Assembly (NCBI GenBank): GCA_017893485.1
Contig: CM030367.1
Span: forward strand, 84,884,853 to 84,948,852
Direction of reading: 5' to 3'
Origin: Hemerocallis citrina
Taxonomy: Eukaryota > Streptophyta > Magnoliopsida > Asparagales > Asphodelaceae
Length of the DNA stretch: 64,000 nucleotides
Shown piece by piece: positions 20,823 through 30,784 of the stretch; position 1 is the stretch's first letter, and each line of letters begins with the position of its first letter. A program made the translations under genes and the position numbers. The notes below the pieces were generated by a model, which saw only the letters and a program-made list of their open reading frames with translations, did no database searches and had not been told where the DNA came from.

Positions 20823-23800
20823 ACGAGCCCTTTCCCAAACCCTAAAATCCCAAATCCTCATCTTCACCTCTTTCTCTCTCTCTCTCTCTCTCTTCGAACT
20901 CCACCTCTACTCTCTTCCCTGTAAATCAAAATTCCACCTCTCTCTCTCATCGCACCTCGAAGTACGAACACCCTAATTTGCAAACCCTAACTCCAAATCA
21001 CACTCGATTCCCCAAACTGAAACCCTAGCTGTGTTTGCTTTTGGACCCTCTTCGTAATTCCAGCAACTCGTCGATCTCCTAGCAAAGCTGCAACCTTTGT
21101 ATCGGGTAATCTCAAACCCATCTCAAAATTCTTTTTTTTCCTTATATAATTGTTCATGTTGGTTTGTTTTTTATTTCCCCAAATTTAGATTAGTAGAAAG
21201 GTATCAACTACTGGGGTTTAATTTGTAGAGAGTTTAATTCTTGATAAAAAGAAGATATTTTTTAATAAAAAAATTTATAATAAATTTGCTCTTTGCTTAG
21301 GACGTATAGACCACATTGTATATAATGTAATTGTAAAGGTGATAGAATCCTAACCCTAGTTTTCTTGGGTTCATGAATTTTATGGTTTTGATTAATTTAT
21401 AGCGAAAAGATGGAATTGAAACTGGACTTTTACAATGTGCACTTCAAAGATAAGTTAAAAAACAACTATTTGTGGCTGGTTTTGTTGCTGGTTTTGTGGT
21501 TGGATGTCTTTCATTATAAATCATTCGTGTTTATATTGTCTAATCTTTTACTCCAATCGTGATGTTTACAGGTAGTGTGCATGGACGCATGTTTGTGCCC
21601 TATGATGGTTAAAATGGTGCATCTGATTCTCACATTCTCACTCACAGGAAGTGCTTGATATTTCCTCATTTTAAATTTACCCATTGTCATTTTTTGTTGT
21701 GTTCATCTAGGCAATGATCATAAGCAGTACTTAACAAGCTATTTATTTTGAATGTGTGTCCCCCCCCCCTCCCCTCTTACCTAGTATTGTTGTGTCTTGG
21801 TCAAGTCTACATAAAGTAGCATTATTACCTGAACGAGATGTATGTCACTTAATTTGTGGGGTTTTTCAATATCTCACATCACATTTCTTTAAATTATCGT
21901 TACATATAAGGTCAGACGAGTCACCTAATAATTATGTTTGCAGGCATGCTGATAGAATCACGTTTGTTTGCTATGATGGAAAGAAAAAAGATGCATGATT
22001 ATCCCATACAGGAAGTGTTTGATTCTCAGTATGAGTGCTTTTAAATTTCTAGCTTCTGCCTTTTGTTGTGTGTGTTGATCTAGGCAATGATGATAAGCAC
22101 TATTTTACAAGCACTACTTTTAATTTGTCTCCCCCCACTCCCCCCGGCCCCCCTACATATTTCTAAAAAGATGGAACTTTATGGTTTTGAAACTGGACTT
22201 TTACAACGTGCACTTCAAAGATAGGTTAAAAAATAGTTATTTGTGGCTGGTTTTGTGGTTGGATGTCTTTCATTATAAAAATATGTAGACGGAGACAAAT
22301 TGAAAGTAGTGCTTGTAAAATAGTGCTTGTCATTATTGCCTAGATCAACACACACAACAAAAGGCAGGAGCTAGAAATTTAAAAGCATTCATACTGAGAA
22401 TCAAACACTTCCTGTATGGGAGAATCATGCATCACTTTACTTTCCATCATAGCGAACAAACTTGATTCTATCAGCATGCCTACAAACATAATTATTAGGG
22501 TGACTCATCAGACCATATGTATGACGATAATTTAAAGAAATGTGATATGAGACATTGAAAAACCCCACAAATGAAGTGACATACATCTCATTCAGGTCAT
22601 AATGCTACTTTATGTAGGACTTGACCAAGATACAACAATACTAGGTGGGGGGGGGGGGGGGGGGGGGGAGGACACATTCAAAATAAATAACTTGTTAAGT
22701 AGTGCTTATCATCATTTCCTAGATGAACACAACAGAAAAAAGGACATTGGGTAAATTTAAAATGAGGGAATATAAAGCACTTCTTGTGAGTGAGAATGTG
22801 AGAATCAGATGCACCCTTATAACCATTATAGGGCACAAACATGCATCCATGCACACTACCTGTAAACATCACGATTGGAGTAAAAGATCAGAGAATATAA
22901 ACACAAATAATTTATAATGAAAGACATCTAACCACAAAACTAGCAACAAAACCAGCCACAAATAACTATTTTTTAACCTATCTTTGAAGTGCAAATTGTA
23001 AATGTCCAGTTTCAAAACCATAAAGTTCCATCTTTTCGCTATAAATTAATCAAAACCATAAAATTCATGAACCCAAGAAAACTAGGGTTAGGGTTCTATC
23101 ACCTTTAAATTACATTATATACAATGTGGTCTATACCTCTTAAGCTAAGAGCAAATTTATTATAATTTTTTTATTAAAAAAATCTTTTCTTTTTATCAAG
23201 AATTAAACCCTCTACAAATTAAACCCCGGTATTTGATCTAAAGCTTTCTACTAATCTAAATTTGGGGAAATAAAAAACAAACCAACATGAACAATATAGG
23301 GGAAAAATTAGATTTTCGAGATGGGTTTTGAGATTACTCGATACAAAGATTGCCGCTTTGCTAAGAGATCAGTGAGTTGTTGGAATTACGAAGAGGGTCC
23401 AGAAGCAAACATAGCTAGGGTTTCAATTTGGGGAATCAAGTGCGATTTGGAGTTAGGGTTTTTGAATAAGGTGTTCGTTCTTCGGGGTGCGATGAAAGGA
23501 GAGGTGGAGTTTCGATTTATAGGGAAGAGAATAGAGGTGGAGTTCGAAGAGAGAGAGAGAAAAAAAAGGTGAAGATGAGGATTTGGGATTTCGAATTTTA
23601 GGGTTTGGGAAGGGGCTCGTTCGAAGAGAGAGAGAGAAGAGACGTTCGAAGAGAGAGAGAGAGAGAGAGAGAGAGGACACTAAGATGAGAGTAAGTGAGA
23701 GGGGTATCGTGAAATTTCATTTTTACCCCTAACTATATCCTCATCTCAATTAAGATGGGTGGAGCTGATATCAGCCATCGGATCACGATCCAACGGCTGA

Positions 23801-23849
23801 GATCTTTTGCTCACGATAAGGGGCCTCTTCTCACCATCTCATAATAGAC
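20583..23849. mobile_element. 3.27-kb near-palindromic element with about 1.57-kb arms
   Basis: The left end GTCTATTATGAGATGGTAAG is repeated inverted at the right end (23849 inward). The whole left arm (20583 to about 22161) returns inverted in the right arm (about 22283 to 23849). About 120 bp of spacer is itself a copy of an arm segment (compare 21408-21520 with 22165-22280). The arms look like a plant gene front: a CT-rich leader with AAACCCTAA phrases, a GT donor near 21107 (CGG/GTAATC), and an intron ending TTTACAG near 21567. No transposase is present. The ends match those of the next element (23934-29203), so both are the same long-TIR (Mutator-like or foldback) group. No protein function is assignable. 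Confidence 0.8.
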
Positions 23850-23932
<83 letters not shown>

Positions 23933-23933
23933 A
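23850..23933. repeat. (TA)n followed by (GA)n microsatellite between two long-TIR elements
   Basis: TA units from about 23855 to 23892, then GA units to 23930. They separate two elements with matching termini. Confidence 0.95.
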
Positions 23934-24129
23934 GTCTATTATGAGACGGTGAGATGGGCTCCTTATCGTGAGCGGGAGATCACAACCGTTCGATTGCGAT
24001 CCGTTGGTCAAGATTTGATCCGACTATCAACTGATATGTTGAAGGGCAAAATAGTCATTTCTCAGCTTCTTTCTTTCTCATCTCAGCTACTCTCCCGTTA
24101 TCTCTCTCTCTCTTTGACGAATCCGAAAA

Positions 24130-24500
24130 TTTCTCAGCTCTCCCGTTCTCTCTCTCTTCGACGCGTCGCCCATCTCCCTTCCTGAGCGATTCGAAGCTAG
24201 GGTTTTTGATTTTGGTCCATTTCTCATCCCTCCTGTTCTCTCTCTCTCTCTTCAACGCGTCGCCCATCTCCCTTCCTGAGCGATTCGAAGCTAGGGTTTC
24301 TGATTTTGGTCCATTTCTCATCTCTCCCGTTCTCTCTCTTCGACGCGTCGCCCATCTCCCTTCCTGAGCGATTCGAAGCTAGGGATTCTGATTTTGGTTC
24401 ATTTCTCATCTCTCTCGTTCTCTCCCTCTCTTCAACGCGTTGCCCATCTCCCTTTTCTGAGCGATTCGAAGCTAGGATTTCTGATTTTGGTCCATTTTAA
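24130..24500 (+). repeat. 86-bp minisatellite in the left arm
   Basis: Four to five direct copies of an about 86-bp unit with CGCCCATCTCCCTTCCTGAG and GATTCGAAGCTAGGGTTT. The same array is mirrored in the right arm at about 28640-28985. Confidence 0.85.
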
Positions 24501-24573
24501 TGGGAAATGGAGTGTTGGGGTTTTGAGGGGTTTGGCTGCTATCGAAAGTTCTATTTGATCAAACCCCTTCAAA

Positions 24574-24680
24574 ATGGTCGACGCCCCTTCTCCTGCTTTT
24601 GAAATCCCCCCATATCCCCAAAAACCCATCGAAACCCTAAATCCACCTTTCTTCTCCACCCCAACATCTTCGTTCAGGTA
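24574..24680 (+). other. First-exon-like ORF in the left arm
   Basis: An ATG at 24574 opens MVDAPSPAFEIPPYPQKPIE and continues Pro-rich to a GTATAA donor-like site near 24678. The same exon is present inverted in the right arm (about 28447-28555). I do not recognise the protein. It could give captured DNA a start codon and a promoter, but there is no evidence of expression. Confidence 0.4.
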
Positions 24681-24735
24681 TAATTTTGTAAACATTTTTA
24701 TTTCCTTTTTTTTTCAATTCCCTTATTTTGTACCA

Positions 24736-26121
24736 CTGCAAATAATCTTTGACATCTTCGTTCAGGTATAATGTTGTTAACATTTTTATTTCCAATTTTT
24801 TTTTTCAATTCCCTTATTTTGTAAACACTTCCATTATATATCTAGAAAGTGAGTGTACGACTGCAAATAATCTTTGACATTTTCGTTGATCATCTTGGTA
24901 AAAATAAACTTGAACATTTGAAGCATCCGTTAAACTCGATAAGCATGTATGCACCATGCAATTGCCAATGCAAATCTTTTCGACATCATCACGAAGTGGG
25001 AGCTTTGTTTTATGTAAGGTATATTTATGGAATTTCTTTTCACAAACTGTTTTGTAATCACAAAAGTTCAATTTGATATGTAGTTCTTTTTAACTCGCAG
25101 ATAAAGCAGCAGTTTTTTTTGTTGGTTCATGCATCATTCAGCATTACCATTGCAATATCGAAGGGACCTATTGTTAGGGATATACTGGACGTGGTGATCG
25201 TAAGCTATGGTTCCGTGGATCATAATTATTATATCTTCAATATAAATATGCATCGGGGTTTTGTAAAGTGTATATATTATGTATTCAGAGTTTCCTTCTC
25301 TCACTTGTAAGCTAAACATATTCTTTTATTAGAATTCATATCGTGTTGTTGATCTCACCGTTTTGTTGGAAAGATCGATGTTGAATGACCTTCCTTCTCT
25401 CAAGTTGGAAGGCCTCTTTATCTTTTTATTATGAAGATTTTAGATCCATCTACCATGACATTTGCTTTGGGAGATATTTCAATTGTCATGCTCTCTTGTT
25501 TTTTAATGGAACATGTTTACTGAAGAGAGAATAACTCTAAAGTGCAGTTTACTGAACAGAGAATAATTCTAAAGTGCAGTTAGTGATCTACAAAGTTGTT
25601 TTTTAATAAGAATACTAATATTTTTGGAATTGATATACAAGTGCAGTTAGTGATCTACAAAGCCTATACTCAGCACATAAAACCTTTGATTTTTGACAGC
25701 TCAAGCCCCAACCGCACCCAAACATCCAGAAAATCTCAGAAACATAGTATAACCAAATTAGAACCCAAAGCCAGTTAACAAGAATTATTAATTCAGGAAC
25801 TTGTAGAATCCATTGATTAATAAAAAGAGAATACTAAACCTTCTCCAGGTTCAAATACTGGCTTATTGTCTTCTACTAGACATTTAAGTCAATATTTCTT
25901 CAGGATCTAATCAGTTGTAAAATGATTTCCCAAAAAACGTGAGCAATGAAATAATAACAAACATAATTTTATAATTATATCACTACAATCTAATTTGATA
26001 CAGCTGGCTCGGTAACTGAAATTATTAATGCTCAAGAAGTTCATTCAATTATCAATCTGCCAGTAATAAGATATGAAATTTTGGGACTCAGGAACCTCCC
26101 GTAGAACAAGAATACACAATT
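24736..26121. other. Element interior, unassigned
   Basis: AT-rich, with short exon-like stretches (for example 24890-25015) and a direct repeat (GTGCAGTTAGTGATCTACAA near 25574 and 25640). No family recognised. Confidence 0.4.
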
Positions 26122-27253
26122 TCAATCAGCCTTCTTCGCCCTCTTTCTGTTATTTTTTTCAGCAGGTTCTCTGTTTCTATCTGATCTTCTTTTCTTCTTT
26201 TTCTGCAAAACATCAACCAAACAACTAATCAATTATCCACCAATACTTTTGAGTAGTTAGAGACTGACTAACTGTGAACATCAGATTATCCACTCAGGCT
26301 GCAGAGGTACCGACATATTACACAATCATGGCCAGTACAATACATGCAAGGTACAGTGCACACAGCAATTGCAATGATAAGTTCCACACCATAAATATGC
26401 AATGAGAATAAATATTATAAATTTACTGTATTCAGCAAGCGAATATCAACCCAACAGAATTAGACTCGTTAGAACAAACGTAGAATCCGAGATTGTTGAA
26501 AAACAGAGGTGAACATGTACTACCTCGGAGGAGAAAACCTTGCGGGGATCTGTCCTCTTGCCAAGTTCCCTCTTGAACCCAAAGCTGTCTTGTCTTCTTC
26601 ATGCCCATTGCAACTTTGGAGAGATTAACAATCTTGCTGGCTTCTTGTGTTGTGGGATCAACCAGATATTCAGGTACCTCACGCAAATGTGCAGGGGGTC
26701 CCTTTTTTCTTAGTGGTTTGTCGTGCTTCAACAGAGCTATGCATAGTGACACAAAAATTAAATATTAGTATTCTTAAATGTCCTGGTGCATGCTTGTTTA
26801 CAGAGGGAAAATATTGGAAAAGAAATTATACCGAAGTCATCGGGATTATCTTCAAAATATTTCTTCAATCTAATGAAAAAAGTTAATGATGCGTCAGTGC
26901 GTCAGTTAAAAAGAAGTTAGGCAAGTTGCACCATTAATGTATCTCAATATCAAAACATTAAAAAAATCAGAACTAGTTATATTCTGTGGACACAGCCTTT
27001 CCTCTCTCACGCAGTGAACATGTTGAGATCCCGATAAATTATTTCAACCACAATTAACTAAGAAGAAACTCCCTAACAATGTTTATTTTGATAGGAGAAT
27101 TTCCTCTCCTTTGCTCTTTACTTCACTCAACAAAACATGAAAAAATCACCCATGCCAAAAGTAAACTTACATTTCAGAATTAAGTTTCTCGTTCTTTAGA
27201 TCCTGGGCGCGTAATTCTCTTATGGAAATTCTCGTTACACTTTTGGCAACATC
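26122..27253 (-). pseudogene. Captured 3' end of a DEAD-box RNA helicase gene (DBP9/DDX56-like, plant RH16 type), four exons
   Basis: Minus strand. Exon a 27253-27171 (DVAKSVTRISIRELRAQDLK), exon b 26869-26832 (KKYFEDNPDDF), exon c 26736-26524 (LLKHDKPLRKKGPPAHLREV, then EYLVDPTTQEASKIVNLSKV), exon d 26202-26122 (Lys/Arg-rich tail ending KRAKKAD and TGA). Every exon is bounded by AG and GT, and the split codons join in phase: a/b gives Ile, b/c gives Ala. This is the C-terminal part after the helicase core in DBP9/RH16 proteins, nucleolar helicases of large-subunit ribosome assembly. A one-base indel late in exon c shifts the frame; the other frame restores the family ending and joins exon d in phase. 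The helicase motifs are absent, so no activity is possible. Confidence 0.85.
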
Positions 27254-28390
27254 CTGCAAATATGCAATAATGCAAATTTTAAGTGTTATTAATATACTAA
27301 AAACTAATAAAGTTGAAGTGCAACTTTGAAATTCACTATGAATAACTAGCTCATTTAAGAGCTTTAATTAAGAATAATGTTTGTTTTGAAACATTAATTT
27401 TAGGGGTTTTCTTAATAAGAGTGAGATAACTCAGAATTAGATACATTTTGATATGGAGGGATTATAACGAAAATGATGTTAGATAAAAATTCAGGTCATC
27501 ATTTCATTTCCAACTATTAGTAGACACTTTCCATCTGCCAATATGTTCTAAAATTGAGAAGATAACTCCAAACACATTCCCTAATATGGATTAAAAGCTG
27601 GAGTCTGCTACTGTCACTTTCATCGCCGATATTCGGTTGTTAAACAAGCCCTAAGGTAAACATACATACATACATACATACATACATTCATCCATTTCAC
27701 TGTATGACATGTTCAAAATCTATCTCATCATCAGTCTCTGAATTTAGCAAAATTCAGTGAAGTAATAATCGTAAAGCTCAGATAGGATTATTTCATCACT
27801 AGTCACTCCTATTAATCATTAAATCATAGTGTGCAACTTCAGAAACAAATCATAGTGTGCAACTTCAGAAATATAATCCATCTCATCATCACTTATAACC
27901 AATGAGGAAAAATAAAGCTCAGATAGGATTAATTCATCACTAGTCACTCCTACAAATCATTAAATAAATGATTAATGGTGTGCAGCTTCAGAAACATAAT
28001 TCATCTCATCATCACTTGTAAAACTAGAATCCAAGTTATCCAACGAAGAAGCAAACTCACAATCAAATGAATATAACAAACTAGTCGACTACTATAGCAT
28101 AATAAAGTCATAGTTAACAGTAAACCAAACATAAAATAGAATGATACTGATTTGTCTCACATCGTGAACCAACACCAATCGAACTATCAACAATCAAACC
28201 TAAAATATAGAAAGATCAAACCCCAAAAATGATAAATGGGAATCGAATACTTCCCTAACATATTGTAGCTGATCATCTTGTTCCACACACTATTCTTGAG
28301 ATGCAAATATTACCTGACAAATTAATTAACAATAAAGAGTTTGAACAAGTGAATGGAAAACATATAACAATTTTCAAAGCATAGCAATTA
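27254..28390. other. Element interior with a tandem duplication, no gene
   Basis: Related units of roughly 110-125 bp (about 27715-28025) share GCTCAGATAGGATTA and TTCATCACTAGTCACTCCTA. A CATA microsatellite lies at about 27659-27686. Earlier helicase exons are not visible here. Confidence 0.6.
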
Positions 28391-29203
28391 ATTTACAAAA
28401 TAAGGGAATTGAAAAAAAAAAAAGGAAATAAAATGTTTACAAAATTATACCTGAACGAAGATGTCGGGGTGGAGAAGAAAGGTGGATTTAGGGTTTTGAT
28501 GGGTTTTTGGGGATATGGGGGGATTTCGAAAGCAGGAGAAGGGGCGTCGACCATTTTGAAGGGGTTTGATCAAATAGAACTTTCAATAGCAGCCAAACCC
28601 CTCAAAACCCCAACACTCCATTTCCTATTAAAATGGACCAAAATCAGAAACCCTAGCTTCGAATTGCTCAGAAAAGGGAGATGGGCGACGCGGTGAAGAG
28701 AGGGAGAGACCAGGAGAGATGAGAAATGAACCAAAATCAGAATCCCTAGCTTCGAATCGCTCAGGAAGAGAGATGGACGATGCATCGAAGAGAGAGAACG
28801 GGAGAGATGAGAAATGGACCAAAATCAGAAACCCTAGCTTCGAATTGCTTAGGAAGGGAGATGGGCGACGCATTGAACAGAAAGAGAGAACGGGAGAGAT
28901 GAGAAATGGACCAAAATCAGAAACCCTAGCTTCGAATCACTCAGGAAGGGAGATGGGTGACGCGTCGAAGAGAGAGAGAACGGGAAAGCTGAGAAATTTT
29001 CGGATTCGTCAAAGAGAGAGAGAGAGAGAGAGAAAGATAACAGGAGAGTGGCTGAGATGAGAAAGAAAGAAGCTGAGAAATGACTATTTTGCCCTTCAAC
29101 ATATCAGTTGATAGTCGGATCAAATCTTGACCATCGGATCGCAATCAACGGTTGTGATCTCCCGCTCACGATAAGGAACCCATCTCACCATCTCATTATA
29201 GAC

Positions 29204-29206
29204 AAA

Positions 29207-29274
<68 letters not shown>
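29204..29274. repeat. (TA)n microsatellite
   Basis: Roughly 30 TA units between the long-TIR element and the next MITE. Confidence 0.95.
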
Positions 29275-29276
<2 letters not shown>

Positions 29277-29610
29277 CCCTTCCATTGTGCACTAGCTTCC
29301 ATGTACATTCGGCCTTTGGACCTTTGTATTGATGATCCGAACTATTCACATTGATCTACATATCTAAATTAGTCTAAATATGTAAAATCAAATCATTTGA
29401 AATTCATTTGCTCTTCCATTGAAGTGATACAAAATTGTATGGTTGAATATCCTTTTTTTATAATTATATGATGGATGGGCAAATGAATTTCAAATAACTT
29501 GATTTAACATATTTAGACTAATTTAGACGTGTAGATGTGAACGGTTCAGATCATCGACACGAATGTCCGAAGGCCGAGTGCACATCATGGCTAATGCACA
29601 ATAGAAGGGA
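29275..29610. mobile_element. Foldback MITE copy A (about 336 bp)
   Basis: The left half (CCCTTCCATTGTGCACTAGC onward) returns inverted in the right half, ending GCACAATAGAAGGG. Shared internal landmarks are TCTAAATTAGTCTAAATATG and GAAATTCATTTG. It is flanked on both sides by (TA)n. No coding capacity. Confidence 0.85.
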
Positions 29611-29626
29611 ATATATATATATATAA

Positions 29627-29942
29627 TTCCTCCATTGTGCACTCGCCTCCGTGTGTACTCTGCCTTTTGGCCTTCATATCGACGATCTGAACCGTTCACA
29701 TTGATCTACATATCTAAATTAGTATAAATATGTAAAATCAAGTCATTTGAAATTCATTTGTCCATTCATCATGTCATTATAAAAAAAGGATATTCAACCA
29801 TACAATTTTGTAATATTTCAATGCATGAACAAATAAATTTCAAATAACTTAGTTTTACATATTTAGACCAATTTAGACATGTAGATCAATGTGAACGGTT
29901 CGATACATCGATACAAAGGCCAAAAGTTCAAGTGCACAATGT

Positions 29943-29947
<5 letters not shown>
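29627..29947. mobile_element. Foldback MITE copy B (about 321 bp), tandem to A
   Basis: Same family and orientation as copy A: it starts TTCCTCCATTGTGCACTCGC and ends GTGCACAATGTAAGGG, with the same internal landmarks. Only a short TA tract (29611-29626) separates the two. Confidence 0.85.

Positions 29948-30007
<60 letters not shown>
29948..30007. repeat. (TA)n microsatellite
   Basis: About 29 TA units that also form the left boundary of the Ty3/gypsy element. Confidence 0.95.
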
Positions 30008-30009
<2 letters not shown>

Positions 30010-30784
30010 TTCTTGTTTTTGGGTGTGGGGGCAACAGGCGTGAGTTCTTGTAATTTGTGAAGCGGAAAGGATGACACTAGCATTGATCTGATCCTTGGGC
30101 TGTACGTTCGGCTCGGGAGTAGCAGGAGGGAGGCAGGGGTTGGGTGCTCGGCTCGGATCTTCGTAGCTCGGCTCAGATCTTAGTGGCTCGACCAGGATCT
30201 TGATACCGCACAATGCCTAGAAACACCGGGAGAGATCCCGACGACGGACCCTCCGACGATCTAGTCAGTCACTGGAATAGCAATAGTAGCTAGGGTTCAG
30301 ATGGGAAAAAGTTTAATACCTTGAGAAGGAAGGATGGGGTCTGGTATTTATAGGCAGGGACTAACGGATCTCAGACCTTGATGGGTCGGGTTAGACCTGT
30401 TAGCCAGTGGGCCTGAACTGGCTGAAACCTGTTGGACCTGTTTGACTCGATGATCATTCGGGAGCAAAATTTAAGGAGATCTGATGGCCCTGATGGGGCC
30501 ATGTCATTTATACCATATTATAAGCTCCCCGTTCCTGGAGGGCTGCGTAAACCAGCCGTGGAGTAGTTTGTCTTTGTGGGAAAAGCGGAGGGGAGTATTT
30601 GGCGAAGATGAATTATTGAGTCCCTGAGAAGTAACTGGGGTCAGCTTCGAACCGAGCGTCATTAGTGTCGAGGCATAAAGCGACGGGCAAGGCCGTTCAC
30701 GAGAGGGGGAGGCTACGGTGGTAGGATGAAAAATCCCTTCGAGAGCGAAAAAAGCCGAGCGTCGAGGCCGACCTTTATGGAGTC
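30008..30784 (-). promoter_or_regulatory. Probable 3' LTR / terminal region of the Tat-like element
   Basis: The minus strand shows a TATA-like CTATAAATACC at about 30352-30342, followed by a GC-richer stretch that would be R/U5 and ends at (TA)n. The second LTR is not in the window, so the LTR limits cannot be fixed by comparison. Confidence 0.5.

Larger units (their letters stand above)
23934..29203. mobile_element. Long-TIR Pack-MULE-like element (5.27 kb) carrying RNA helicase exons
   Basis: Left end GTCTATTATGAGACGGTGAG; right end (reversed) GTCTATAATGAGATGG. The inverted arms run about 800 bp (23934 to about 24735, and about 28395 to 29203). They contain a promoter-like, CT-rich leader, an 86-bp minisatellite and a first exon with ATG. 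The 3.6-kb interior carries the 3' part of a DEAD-box helicase gene on the minus strand. No transposase is seen. Long TIRs with a promoter-like leader plus a captured host gene fit Pack-MULEs. A 9-bp target duplication cannot be tested because both ends lie in (TA)n. Confidence is high for a TIR element, lower for the MULE label. Confidence 0.75.

Noticed and set aside
29108..29332. Open frames with YIYIYI repeats over (TA)n tracts (also near 30000, 43250, 44170, 50850, 63380)
   Set aside because: Translation of TA microsatellites.
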